Shown here: piece by piece, positions 18,775 through 28,491 of the stretch | Numbering within the stretch: the first letter of the stretch is position 1 | How the letters are laid out: every line of letters starts with the position of its first letter | From: Paraburkholderia acidipaludis NBRC 101816 | GTDB taxonomy: Bacteria; Pseudomonadota; Gammaproteobacteria; Burkholderiales; Burkholderiaceae | Assembly: GCF_000684975.1 (NCBI RefSeq) | Contig: NZ_BAXZ01000015.1 | Coordinates: forward strand, 140,382-204,381 | Length of the DNA: 64,000 nt | Direction: 5' to 3' | Notes under the pieces: model-generated | Told to the model about the DNA's origin: nothing | What the model saw: the letters and a program-made list of their open reading frames with translations, nothing else | The model's database searches: none | Translations under genes and position numbers: made by a program

Positions 18775-20064
18775 TCACACCTGGATCGCCTCGGGGTCGG
18801 TCTTTTCCAGCTCGACCGACGCCGCGAGCAGCCCGAGCCGCGCCACCACGCCGTACATGTAGAAGCGGTTCGGCGGCGCCGCGCCCGGCTTCGCGCGCGT
18901 GTCGGGCAGCGCCGTGTGCTCGAAGCCGAGCGGCACGAAGTGCATGCCCGGCGCGTTCAGGTTCTGGTCGCGCTCGCGGCTGCCGTGCGCGCGGTAGAAG
19001 CCGCCCACCACGTAGCGGTCGATCATGTAGACCACGGGCTCGGCCACTTCGTCGCCGATGCGCTCGAACGTATAGACGCCTTCCTGCACGATCACGTCAT
19101 GCACTTCGAGGCCGCCCTTCGTCGCCGACATCTTCGCACGTTCGCGCTTCGTGAGCGCGGCGACCTCCGAGGCGTCGTGCACGGTCATCACGCCGCGGCC
19201 GTCGGTGCCCGCATCGGACTTGATGACGACATAGGGCTTTTCGGTGATGCCGTACTCGCGATACTTCTTCGCGATCTTCTTGAGCACGGTGTCGATAGCC
19301 GTGGCGAGCGCCTCCTCGCCGATACGCGCTTCGAAATCCACGCCTTCCACGTGTGCGAAGTACGGATTGATCATCCACGGGTCGACGCCCACCATCTTCG
19401 CGAACTTCTTCGCGACGTCGTCATAACACGAGAAATGGGTGGACTTGCGGCGCACCGCCCAGCCCGCGTGCAGCGGCGGCAGCACATACTGCTCGTGCAG
19501 GTTCTCGAGCACGGGCGGAATGCCGGCGGAAAGGTCGTTGTTCAGAAGAATCGAGCACGGGTCGAAGTTCTTCAGGCCCACGCGGCGCGCCGTGCGCTCG
19601 AGCGGCTCCACGACGATCTTCTGGCCGTCCGCGAGCGGGATGGTGACCGGCCCGGCGATGTTTTCGTCCAGCGTGCCGAAGCGCACGTTCAGGCCCGCCT
19701 GGCGCATGATCGTCGCGAGCCGCGCGACGTTCTCCAGATAGAACGCATTGCGCGTGTGCTGCTCGGGAATCACGAGCAGGTTCTTCGCGTCGGGGCAGAT
19801 TTTCTCGATCGCGGCCATCGCGGCCTGCACGGCGAGCGGCAGCACTTCCTCCGGCAGGCAGTTGAACGCGCCGGGGAAAAGATTGGTGTCGACCGGCGCG
19901 AGCTTGAAGCCGGCGTTGCGCAGATCCGCCGAGCAATAGAACGGCGGCGTGTGCTCCTGCCATTCGAGGCGGAACCAGCGTTCGATGGCCGGCGTCGCGT
20001 CGAGGATGCGCTGCTCCAGCTCGAGGAGCGGCCCGTTCAACGCCGTAACCAGATGCGGGACCAT
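18775..20064 (-). CDS. gshA: Glutamate-cysteine ligase, proteobacterial GshA type
   Basis: The start MVPHLVTALNGPLLELEQRI at 20064 gives 429 aa. The protein resembles the GshA family typical of beta-proteobacteria rather than E. coli GshA: it has CPDAKNLLVIPEQHTRN, FSCYDDVAKKFA and VVIKSDAGTDGRGVMTV with an ATP-grasp-like look. It forms gamma-glutamylcysteine. A small hairpin (18753-18770) separates it from gshB. Confidence 0.95.
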   Translation of the reverse strand: MVPHLVTALNGPLLELEQRILDATPAIERWFRLEWQEHTPPFYCSADLRNAGFKLAPVDTNLFPGAFNCLPEEVLPLAVQAAMAAIEKICPDAKNLLVIPEQHTRNAFYLENVARLATIMRQAGLNVRFGTLDENIAGPVTIPLADGQKIVVEPLERTARRVGLKNFDPCSILLNNDLSAGIPPVLENLHEQYVLPPLHAGWAVRRKSTHFSCYDDVAKKFAKMVGVDPWMINPYFAHVEGVDFEARIGEEALATAIDTVLKKIAKKYREYGITEKPYVVIKSDAGTDGRGVMTVHDASEVAALTKRERAKMSATKGGLEVHDVIVQEGVYTFERIGDEVAEPVVYMIDRYVVGGFYRAHGSRERDQNLNAPGMHFVPLGFEHTALPDTRAKPGAAPPNRFYMYGVVARLGLLAASVELEKTDPEAIQV

Positions 20065-20299
20065 AAAGTCGTACTCGCGGACTAAGAAATTGCAGGAAAA
20101 GAAGAATTGCAGGGAAAGCGGGAGTCTATCTGGGGACGATTCTGCCCGATGCAAGACGGCTTATCCCTTACGCACCAGAGGGTTAATCGGCATGCCCCGG
20201 CCGGTCCGCGCCCTTGCCTTCGGCATTCCATTCTGGACCGCGCGAGCCCGCGTGCGCAATGGGCGCGCCCGCCTACCGCCTTCGCTGCGCGCCAAAAAG

Positions 20300-20325
20300 A
20301 AAAAGGCCCGCCGGAAAGGCGGGCC
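20300..20325 (-). terminator. Rho-independent terminator after amtB
   Basis: On the minus strand, arms GGCCCGCC/GGCGGGCC with a 5-base loop are followed by TTTTTCTTTTT. It lies about 75 bases past the amtB stop. Confidence 0.9.
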
Positions 20326-20399
20326 GAACTCGTTGCGCTGTTGGCAGACTGCTATACCCCGCAGGAGACGCTCCGGCCATGCCGGAAGCGTCCAGATCG

Positions 20400-21893
20400 T
20401 TATTCCACGCGCTCGCCGTGGAGAATCACGTCGAGGCCTTCGCGCTCTTCTTCTTCCGTGACGCGCAGGCCCATCACCATGTCGATGACCTTCAGCAGAA
20501 TGAAGCTCACCACGCCGCTGTAGATCAGCGTCGTCAGGACGCCCTTGCATTGCAGGAGCACGCTGGCATCCTGCCCGCTGATGTCCTTGACCGCGAACAC
20601 GCCGGTCAGGATCGCGCCGATGATGCCGCCGATACCATGCACGCCGAACGCGTCGAGCGAATCGTCGTAGCCGAACTTGTGCTTGAGCCACGTGGCCGAC
20701 CAGAAGCAGACCACGCCCGCCACCACGCCGATCACGATCGCCCCCATCACGCCGACGAAACCCGAAGCCGGCGTGACCGCCACGAGACCCGCGACGGCGC
20801 CCGAGGCGATGCCGAGCACCGAAGGCTTGCCCTTGGCGATCCACTCCGCGAACATCCAGCCGAGCGCCGCGCAGGCGGTGGCGACTTGCGTCGTCAGCAT
20901 CGCGAAACCGGCACGGCCGTCGGCTGCGACTGCCGAACCCGCGTTGAAGCCGAACCAGCCCACCCACAGCATGGCCGCGCCCATCAGCGTGAGGACGAGG
21001 TTGTGCGGCGCCATCACTTCGCGGCCGTAGCCGACACGCTTGCCGAGCACGAGGCAGCACACGAGACCGGCGATGCCTGCGTTGATGTGCACCACCGTGC
21101 CGCCTGCGAAGTCGAGGATGCCGGCGGCCGCGAGCCAGCCGGTCGGTTCCCAGACCATGTGCGCGATCGGCGAGTAGACGATGATCGACCACAGCGACAT
21201 GAACACGAGCATGGCCGAGAACTTCATGCGGTCGGCGAACGCACCCGTGATCAGCGCCGGCGTGATGATCGCGAACGTCATCTGATAGACGAAGTACACG
21301 GTCTCCGGAATGGTCGGCGCGAGGTGGCTCACGGTGAGCGTCACGCCCTTGTCGCCGTGGATGTAGTTCATGCCGGCGAGGAAGACGCGCGAGAAGCCGC
21401 CGATGAACGCGCCGCCCGGCGTGAAGGCGAGGGAGTAGCCCACCACCGTCCAGATCACCGTGACGACGCAGGTGATCGCGAAGCTCTGCATGAGCGTCGC
21501 GAGCACGTTCTTCTTGCGGACCATGCCGCCGTAGAAGAGCGCGAGACCCGGGATCGTCATGAACAGCACGAGCGCCGTGGAGGTCAGCATCCAGGCGGTG
21601 TCGCCGGAGTTGATCTTCGACGCGTCGACGGAGAACGGCGCCGTGGGAGCGGCCGGCGCAGCGGCGGCGGCCGATGCGTCGGCGGGGGCGCTGGCCGCGG
21701 TGGCGGCCGATGCGTCGGCGGCGGGTGCCGAAGCCGCCGGGGCCGCCGTGGCGGCGGAAGCGTCCGGCGCGGACGCAGCGGCGGCGGGCGCCGATGCGGC
21801 GGCCGGCGCGGAAGCGTCGTCCGCCAGGGCGGCGCCGACGCCGCCGGCCAGCAGCGAGCCGGCCATCAGCAAGGACATCAAAAGTTTGCGCAT
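20400..21893 (-). CDS. amtB: Ammonium transporter
   Basis: The start at 21893 (MRKLLMSLLMAGSLLAGG) has GAGGAAA upstream and gives a signal peptide, then a ~60-residue Ala-rich stretch, then eleven hydrophobic helices. Amt hallmarks include FYGGMVRKKNVLATLMQSF, the conserved WxxxGYSLAF and GGTVVHINAGIAGL and HGIGGIIGAILTGVF (pore His residues). It imports ammonium and is blocked by GlnK. It forms an operon with glnK, 79 bases upstream. Confidence 0.97.
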   Translation of the reverse strand: MRKLLMSLLMAGSLLAGGVGAALADDASAPAAASAPAAAASAPDASAATAAPAASAPAADASAATAASAPADASAAAAAPAAPTAPFSVDASKINSGDTAWMLTSTALVLFMTIPGLALFYGGMVRKKNVLATLMQSFAITCVVTVIWTVVGYSLAFTPGGAFIGGFSRVFLAGMNYIHGDKGVTLTVSHLAPTIPETVYFVYQMTFAIITPALITGAFADRMKFSAMLVFMSLWSIIVYSPIAHMVWEPTGWLAAAGILDFAGGTVVHINAGIAGLVCCLVLGKRVGYGREVMAPHNLVLTLMGAAMLWVGWFGFNAGSAVAADGRAGFAMLTTQVATACAALGWMFAEWIAKGKPSVLGIASGAVAGLVAVTPASGFVGVMGAIVIGVVAGVVCFWSATWLKHKFGYDDSLDAFGVHGIGGIIGAILTGVFAVKDISGQDASVLLQCKGVLTTLIYSGVVSFILLKVIDMVMGLRVTEEEEREGLDVILHGERVE

Positions 21894-21972
21894 CTCGGTT
21901 TCCTCTTGTCTCTTTGTCGGCCAGAGCCGGCGCTTTAGGCGCCCTGACTCCGGTCCATGCATCAAAGTGCCA

Positions 21973-22608
<636 letters not shown>

Positions 22609-22833
22609 TCAGGCTGTGCGGCTGCGAAGGCCATTCAACGGGCCGCAGCGCAACACCGGGGCGTTCGTGCAAGGGCGCGCGAATCGCCGCGCGGGGCCAT
22701 CTGCGGCGGTACGCACCAGACACGCTCACGGGCATCGGCGGCAACGGGCCGGCGCACCAAGTTCGCTCATGACCGGACGCAAAGCACAGGTGAAATGAAA
22801 TCTGCACAGGTTTTGTGCAAAGAGGGGAATCGA

Positions 22834-23091
22834 ATGAAGCAACCGAACGACGTATTCAACGATCTGCAGAGCCGCGTGAGCGAGCTGCTCAAGAACTCGC
22901 CCGCGCGCGATGTCGAACGCAATGTGCGCGCAATGCTTTCGCAAGGCTTTTCGAAGCTGGAACTCGTGACGCGGGAGGAATTCGACGCGCAGACCCAGGT
23001 GCTCGTGCGCACGCGCCAGCGCCTTGAAGAGCTGGAACGCCGCGTGGCCGAACTGGAGCAGAAGCTGCCCGTCACTGGCCAGTCCTCCTGA
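22834..23091 (+). CDS. ubiK: Ubiquinone biosynthesis accessory factor UbiK (BMFP family)
   Basis: This 85-aa protein has MKQPNDVFNDLQSRVSELL, an amphipathic helix, and a C-terminal coiled coil (about residues 45-77, ELVTREEFDAQTQVLVRTRQ) typical of the YqiC/BMFP family. UbiK helps the ubiquinone hydroxylases in the UbiJ-K complex. AGAGGGG precedes the ATG. Confidence 0.93.
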   Translation: MKQPNDVFNDLQSRVSELLKNSPARDVERNVRAMLSQGFSKLELVTREEFDAQTQVLVRTRQRLEELERRVAELEQKLPVTGQSS

Positions 23092-23222
23092 ACATCGGGT
23101 GCGCGCACTCACTGCAAGCGAGCCGTAGCGCGGCCGCAATGGAGCCGTAAAGAGGCACAAGCCTCATCCGCCTGGCGCATGCGGGATCTACCTGTTCGCG
23201 GCGCCGTCTTTCGGAGAATCCC

Positions 23223-24179
23223 ATGTCGCTTGCCGTGGTGCGCAGTCGCGCGCCGGCTGCCGGCCGCGCGCCGGAAGTCACCGTCGAGGTTCATCTCGCC
23301 AACGGGCTGCCATCGTTTTCCATCGTCGGCCTGCCCGATCTCGAAGTCCGCGAAAGCCGCGAACGCGTGCGCGCCGCGCTCCAGAACTGCGGCTTCGATT
23401 TCCCGGTGCGCCGCATCACCGTCAACCTCGCACCGGCCGACCTTCCTAAGGAATCCGGACGATTCGACCTGCCGATCGCGCTAGGCATCCTGGCCGCGAG
23501 CGGACAGCTTCCCGCCGGCTCGCTCGGCCACCGCGAGTTCGCGGGCGAGCTCTCGCTCACCGGCGCCGTGCGCCCCATGCGCGGTGCCTTCGCCATGGCA
23601 TGCGGCACGGCGCGCGCGCGGCAGGACGACGCCGACCGTCCCGCGGGCAAGTCGCCCGAACTCTATCTGCCCGCGCAAAACGCCACGGAGGCCGCGCTCG
23701 TGCCCGGCGTCGACGTGTTCGGCGCCGCCGACCTGCGCTCGCTGTGCGCGCATCTCGCGGGTGAGGAAGGCGCGCGGCTGGCGCCGGTGCGCGCGAGCCT
23801 CCTGGATCCGGCCGGCCATGCCGCGCCGCCGCCCGACATGGCGGACGTGATCGGCCAGCGGGGCGCGCGACGGGCGCTCGAAGTCGCGGCCGCGGGCGGA
23901 CATCATCTGCTGATGGTCGGACCGCCAGGCGCGGGCAAATCGATGCTCGCGGCGCGCTTGCCCGGTTTGCTGCCGCCCATGACAGACGCGGAGGCCCTGG
24001 CCTCGGCCGCGCTGCTCTCCGCGAGCCCGGTCGGCTTCTCGCCGCAGCGGTGGCGACAGCGGCCGTTTCGCGCTCCGCATCATTCGTCGAGCGCGGCGGC
24101 GCTGGTAGGCGGACGCAACCCGCCGCAGCCCGGCGAAATCACGCTCGCGCATCTGGGCGTGCTTTTTCTCGACGAGCTT
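23223..24179 (+). pseudogene. comM: comM (YifB family Mg-chelatase-like ATPase), 5' fragment cut by the island
   Basis: About 318 residues of ComM remain: an N-terminal Lon-like fold (EVHLANGLPSFSIVGLPDLE, KESGRFDLPIALGIL) and an AAA domain with Walker A MVGPPGAGKSMLAARLPGL and FRAPHHSSS. The protein stops matching immediately after GVLFLDEL, the Walker B strand; the usual continuation PEF... is replaced by unrelated sequence and the frame closes at 24311. Roughly 190 C-terminal residues are missing. ComM is a branch-migration helicase for natural transformation; this copy should be inactive. Confidence 0.93.
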
Positions 24180-24290
24180 AGGCTTAGGTGTGGTGCAGTT
24201 TGTCTGTCCTTCGAAATATTTCTCTTCGATCGGAGGGGGTGCCGGGGGAGGACGTCTACCAAACCTGTGGATTACTTCCACGGCACTGGC

Positions 24291-24737
24291 TCAGTAGCGA
24301 GCCTCGTTTAGCAAGCTAAAGACGACAGTTTGCTTGTCAAACGGAAGGATTTCGTCCACCGGCCAAGGCTCAAGCGCGTCCCATCGCCCATCTACGCGCA
24401 TGTACCGGTGCTGGGCCGGTAACCAACGAGGCGTTATTCGACGAAGTTCAACCAACGGTTCCAGACGCGGCGTTCCGCCATGTCCAAACAGGGACAGGTG
24501 GCTTACGGATTCCACGCGACTGCCCGGCGCAGTGGCAAGTTCCAAGAACTTCTCTACTCCCGCCACAAAAGCAAATCGAAATTCCTCGGAAGAGAGGTTC
24601 AATGACAACGCTATCAGAAATATCGGCTCAGCACTTGTCGCGGTCGTGCAGTTCCAGGGATGGAAGGGTCTTGCCAGTCGATCGGCGCAGGCGTCTTGTA
24701 TCCGCCAATCCTCATGCGTAAGAAACATATCGTTCAA
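24291..24737 (-). CDS. Hypothetical protein at the left island border
   Basis: This 148-aa soluble protein has no recognised domain. Visible features are an acidic N-terminus (MNDMFLTHEDWRIQDACADR), PFHPWNC, FRFAFVAGVEKFLELA and SLFGHGGTPRLEPL, suggesting a small alpha/beta fold. No strong ribosome site is seen. It is the first gene inside the island, next to a small XRE regulator; base composition is more AT-rich than the core. Confidence 0.55.
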   Translation of the reverse strand: MNDMFLTHEDWRIQDACADRLARPFHPWNCTTATSAEPIFLIALSLNLSSEEFRFAFVAGVEKFLELATAPGSRVESVSHLSLFGHGGTPRLEPLVELRRITPRWLPAQHRYMRVDGRWDALEPWPVDEILPFDKQTVVFSLLNEARY

Positions 24738-24819
24738 CCAAGTCGTAATACTGAAGAGGTCGACGATTGTGACTTAAAAGCTACTGACGGAAAAGCACCC
24801 AAAACCCAACATTGCGCGG

Positions 24820-25050
24820 ATGTCGGTTTCCGCGCCCAGTTCACCATCGATCTCCGCCAGACAGCAACTCGCGTCCAGCTTGCGCCGCCTTCGCGCCGAG
24901 CGTGGTTGGTCACAAGAAGAACTTGCTGCTCGCTGCGCCTTAGACAGATCCTTCCTCGCTCACGTCGAGCGTGGCGCACGAAACATCTCAATCGACAATA
25001 TCGAAAAGCTGGCGCACGCGCTCGATGTGAGGATAGCGGACCTTTTCTGA
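24820..25050 (+). CDS. Small XRE-family HTH regulator
   Basis: This 76-aa protein is almost entirely one Cro/CI-type helix-turn-helix: LRRLRAERGWSQEELAARCALDRSFLAHVERGARNIS-type sequence (residues about 22-60), ending LAHALDVRIADLF. Such stand-alone HTH proteins often control mobile-element or restriction genes. It is divergent from the 148-aa gene to its left. Confidence 0.75.
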   Translation: MSVSAPSSPSISARQQLASSLRRLRAERGWSQEELAARCALDRSFLAHVERGARNISIDNIEKLAHALDVRIADLF

Positions 25051-25672
25051 TCGGTCTGGGCGGGTGGGCCCAATGGGCACGACCTTTATCAGGGCGCCCG
25101 TATGGTCGGATGTGGGTCGTTTGCAGGGTTCGCTCTCGGCCCGGGTTCGGCCTGGAGCGGTTGTGTGCCGCAATGTTCCATGGCCGTCCGCGCGGCAGAT
25201 TTCCCCAAACGGCGGACAACGCAACCAAGGAGCTGTTTGTTACCGGGTCTGAGGCTGGGACGTCGAATTGAGATGCACACCATGCACGGGCAGCACGCTG
25301 TTGGGAGAGCGTTATCGCTTGACGACCATAGGCTCTACACACTTGCTTGGGCAAGCATGACTATCCTACATGCCCACTTTAGTATATAAGGGTTTCCGGA
25401 TTTTTCTGTGGGTGGAACTGATTGCGTAAGGTTTCGTCCCAAACCGGGGCGCAATCGTGTTCCGCGCGAGGTAGAGCGTACTGTCACGCCCCAACCTCGC
25501 ACACCAAAGAAATCTATGGTCAGCCTGACTTTTGCAAGCGGGACAGTGTTGGCATAAATTGGACGTGCGCAAATCTATCCGGGGTCGACGTGGGAACAGG
25601 TTCCCGCCCCATGATGAGAGTCGCGCCGGGCAAACCTCAAAAAAACCTCAGCGTCTAGCGCTGTTTTATTGG
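25051..25672. other. Intergenic stretch without a recognisable gene
   Basis: No coding frame with family features is seen between the XRE gene and the IS110 copy. A segment at 25549-25566 (GGCATAAATTGGACG) loosely resembles the inverse of the repeat at the right end of the island, but the match is too poor to call a transposon end. Confidence 0.4.
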
Positions 25673-25734
25673 TCAGGTTGCTTGCCCGGCCGTTGAGTCG
25701 TTTATGTCGTCACGTATCTCGCGTCGCAAAACCA
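25673..25734 (-). ncRNA. Candidate IS110-type guide RNA segment (copy 1)
   Basis: Downstream of the first IS110 transposase, the minus strand carries TGGTTTTGCGACG and, further on, CCGGGCAAGCAACCTGA. The same two blocks, with the same 62-base total span, occur behind the second, divergent IS110 transposase (43826-43887). The sequence between the blocks differs. Conserved noncoding DNA 3' of the transposase fits the guide RNA of IS1111-group elements. Confidence 0.5.
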
Positions 25735-25777
25735 GGAAGTGACTGGGTAAAAACGGGAACGTAAGCGGCGCAGCGCG

Positions 25778-26802
25778 TCAGGCTGCGGCAACAGCCTGTT
25801 CGCCTTGGTAGTGTGTCCCTCTGGCGAGGATGGCCCAGGCGATCCTCGCCAATTTGTTGGCCAAAGCGCAGGCGACCACGTTGGAGTGCCGTCGACCCAG
25901 AAGGCTGCGCACCCACGCCCCCAACTGGTCGTGGCGTCGTTCGATGTGTTGCATGATGGCCCGCGCGCATTGCACCAACAGCCGCCGCAGATTCTTGTCT
26001 CCTCGCTTGCTGATGCCCAGCAGCGTTGGCTTGCCGCCGGTACTGTACTGGCGCGGGACCAGCCCGACAGACGCCGCGAACTGGCGCGCCGAAGCGAACT
26101 GCCGGGCATCGCCCAATTCGGTGGTCAACACGCTGGCTGTGATGGGGCCGATGCCGGGAATCTCCAGCAGCCGCTGGCTGCGCTCGTCCTCCCGCAGTTG
26201 CAGCGTCAGCTCGCGTTCTATCTCGGCGATTTGCTCATCCAGGTACTTGAAGTGAACCTGCAGCCGTTCGAGCAGCGCGATGAGCCGCGGGGGAAGATCG
26301 TGTTCTGCCAGTACGGCCGGCAACCGGCCGATGACGGCAGGCCCCCTGGACAGACTCACACCGAACTCGAGCAGAAACGCGTGGATCTGATTGACCGTGC
26401 CGGTGCGCTCACGCACCAGGGCCTCGCGCACGCGGTGCAAGGCCGAGAGGGTTTGTTGGGTCTCGTTGCGCGGACTCACGAAACGCATGCTCGGGCGCGA
26501 TGCGGCTTCGCAGATCGCCTGGGCATCGGCGAAATCGTTCTTGTTGCCGGGCAGGAAAGGTTTGACGAACTGCGGCGAAATCAGCTTGGCCTGATGCCCC
26601 AGCGCCTCGATTCGCCTGGCGACCCGTGCGCCCCTGCGCACGCTTCCATGACCACCGTGCAGTGAGGAACATTGCCCAGCAGCGTCAGCATCTGGCCACG
26701 CGTGAGCTTCTTGCGGAACACCATACGGCCTGATGCATCCTGCGCGTGCAAATGGAAGCAATGCTTGCCAAGATCGATTCCGATCAACGAGACGGTGGCC
26801 AT
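25778..26802 (-). pseudogene. IS110-family transposase, frameshifted copy
   Basis: The start is MATVSLIGIDLGKHCFHLHA at 26802, with the RuvC-like DEDD acidic residues (first Asp in GIDLGK, Glu in VVMEACAG, NKNDFADAQAI). After ACAGAH (about 26637) the frame breaks: restoring one T (CACTGGGTCGCC) would give HWVARRIEALGHQ and rejoin the frame that continues to 25778 with IPGIGPITASVLTTELGD and SVGLVPRQYSTGGK. A single-base deletion or a sequencing error are both possible. The second copy at 42781 is intact but clearly divergent. Confidence 0.85.
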
Positions 26803-26808
26803 GATGAT

Positions 26809-26856
26809 CCCCCAAAAAGGAAACAGCCCAATCAGCGTAAGCCGATCGGGCTGTTT
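26809..26856 (-). terminator. Terminator-like hairpin upstream of the IS110 transposase
   Basis: On the minus strand, arms AAACAGCCC and GGGCTGTTT are followed by TTTCCTTTTT just before the transposase start. It would block read-through into the transposase gene from outside, a common arrangement in insertion sequences. Confidence 0.6.
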
Positions 26857-26957
26857 CGGTCAGGCTGACCATCTTATTAAAACCCGTCGTCCTCCACAAG
26901 GGAGATACGGCGGGCGGGTATTGCGGGTTGATCGATTGCCGAAGCGTGGCGAAGTGC

Positions 26958-27452
26958 TTACAGAAGCGTAGCGCGCAAATCCGTTAAGCCGATCATGAGT
27001 GTCATCGGATCAAGAGGAGAAACCTCGAATGCCAGTTTCATGTAAAACTGCCGAGCGCGCTCAGTCAAAGCATGGGCGAGCATACCGCGAACGCCAATGA
27101 TGTCGGCCGCCTGCAACACACGCAAGGCAGCATCACGCATCATGTCCGAAGCGATTCCCTGACCTTGCCAATCCCGGTCAACCGCAATCCTGGCGAGGAT
27201 CACGACCGGCACGGGATCGGGCATATTGCGCCGGATTCGCCCCGTGGCATCAACGCTGCTCACGGAGCCCGAAGCCAGCGCGTAATAGCCAATGACACGA
27301 GATGCATCACAAACGACGTATGTACGCGTCGCACCGCTCTGCTGGTTCTTCAGCGCCCTGCGTCGCAACCAATCGTTAAGAGACGGCTCTAGCGAATCGA
27401 ATGCCGAGACTTCGTGTTGAGCGGTGAGAGGTTCCGGTGCTTTTAATCTCAC
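26958..27452 (-). CDS. GNAT acetyltransferase toxin (TacT-like)
   Basis: The GTG at 27452 overlaps the antitoxin stop by four bases (GTGA), the best start. The ~164-aa GNAT fold has VVCDASRVIGYYALASG, the acetyl-CoA loop DRDWQGQGIASDMMRDA and FYMKLAFEVSPLDPMTLM. Paired with a DUF1778 antitoxin upstream, this is the TacAT type, whose toxins acetylate the amino group of charged tRNAs. The pair is transcribed as one unit. Confidence 0.9.
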   Translation of the reverse strand: MRLKAPEPLTAQHEVSAFDSLEPSLNDWLRRRALKNQQSGATRTYVVCDASRVIGYYALASGSVSSVDATGRIRRNMPDPVPVVILARIAVDRDWQGQGIASDMMRDAALRVLQAADIIGVRGMLAHALTERARQFYMKLAFEVSPLDPMTLMIGLTDLRATLL

Positions 27453-27751
27453 GCATCGCGCTCCCAAGCTGGCGCTCGATTCATGAGACGAATCAAACGT
27501 TCATTAGGAGATGGGGGCGCATCAAGGCGCTCCAGAAACGCCTGAAACGCCTCGGGAGAGACCTGGAAAAGCACCGAGTCAAGAAGCGCCTCTTCCGCCG
27601 CAGACCGCGACGCGTTCAGTATGAACTCGGTTCGGGTTTGCCCTTTCGACTCCGCAGCGCGATCGATGATCTGCCGCGTTTCCAAAGGGATACGGATGTT
27701 AAGCGGCTCCCGGACTTCATTTTTGGGTGCAGACTTTTGAGTATTGGTCAT
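27449..27751 (-). CDS. DUF1778 antitoxin (TacA-like)
   Basis: The 100-aa protein starts at 27751 with GGAGG upstream. Its N-terminal half is a ribbon-helix-helix (REPLNIRIPLETRQIIDRAA, then RTEFILNASRSAAEEAL), as in DUF1778 antitoxins; the C-terminal tail FLERLDAPPSPNERLIRLM would wrap the GNAT toxin. It should repress its own promoter. Confidence 0.92.
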   Translation of the reverse strand: MTNTQKSAPKNEVREPLNIRIPLETRQIIDRAAESKGQTRTEFILNASRSAAEEALLDSVLFQVSPEAFQAFLERLDAPPSPNERLIRLMNRAPAWERDA

Positions 27752-27776
27752 CACAAGATCCTCCACGAATGAAAGC

Positions 27777-27805
27777 ATTATAGTGCATCGTAACGACAAT
27801 GTATA
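27777..27805 (-). promoter_or_regulatory. Promoter of the tacAT-type module
   Basis: A perfect -10 TATAAT (27777-27782) is spaced 17 bases from a -35-like TATACA (27800-27805). An AT-rich imperfect palindrome (27800-27817) covers the -35, where a ribbon-helix-helix antitoxin would bind. Confidence 0.65.
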
Positions 27806-27984
27806 TACGATATATGTGTTCGAGTTTGCCTAATGCGAGGAAGATATGCCGAACACGGTCGTGTACTGGTGTCGAGAGACGTTTCAGCGAAGCCTAACCT
27901 TACGGTCACCCACAGCAGAATCCGGATACCCGTATATAAAACTGCGGCGAAGCTACGATTCGGGACAAAATTAAGGACCAAGGT

Positions 27985-28440
27985 ATGGCATCGAGGAGCG
28001 GATCCGCCGGGGGTAGAGCAGAGGCGGCAGGCGGAGGCTATGAAACCCTGGTTGCCGCCTGGTATTGCGTTCGTATTCTGCTCGGCCGTCTCGCACACCC
28101 ACTATTTGACCTACCTCCGAACACCCGTCTGCTTGTCTTGCGCTCCCAGAGCGGAGAAGACGTCGACGACATAAACTGCCGGACGAGCGACGATGGCGTC
28201 GTCCTCGTACAGGTGAAGCGTACCGTCGGACTGACCACTGGCGAAACATCGCCCCTGGCAAAGGCCTTGGATCAGTTTGTCCGCCAGCAGAAGGCGGCAG
28301 CCGAACACCTGTCCGACGCGGTTCTTGGACGCCCCCTTGATCCTGCGCGCGACCGGCTTGTCCTCGCGACTATCGACCCGTCGCTGCCCGTCGAGTCGGT
28401 GCAGTTCCAACGGCAGGTATCGGCTTACAAGGGTCGTCTG
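27985..28440 (+). pseudogene. N-terminal remnant of a Cap4/DUF4297-like nuclease protein
   Basis: With AAGGACC before the ATG at 27985, the first ~150 residues look like a PD-(D/E)xK nuclease head: ETLVAAWYCVRILLGRL, then SGEDVDDINCRTSDDG and VLVQVKRTVG, with the acidic pair and the QxK lysine in the right order. The sequence then runs antisense into chrA (frame closes at 28707 with low-complexity residues), so the rest of a larger protein, probably an NTPase or sensor, has been lost. Such nuclease heads are typical of antiphage genes. End coordinate approximate. Confidence 0.6.
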
Positions 28441-28491
28441 TGGGGGCGGCGGGGCTTGCGCCTGATCTGCGAGCGCAGAGGTTCGGGCAGA

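Noticed and set aside
24180..24311. In-frame extension of comM past the break
   Set aside because: The residues have no similarity to ComM and are simply read-through into the island until the next stop.
25549..25566. Segment resembling the inverted right-end repeat of the transposon
   Set aside because: The match to CGCAxTAAAxxCGTCA is imperfect, single, and not near a credible TGT end.
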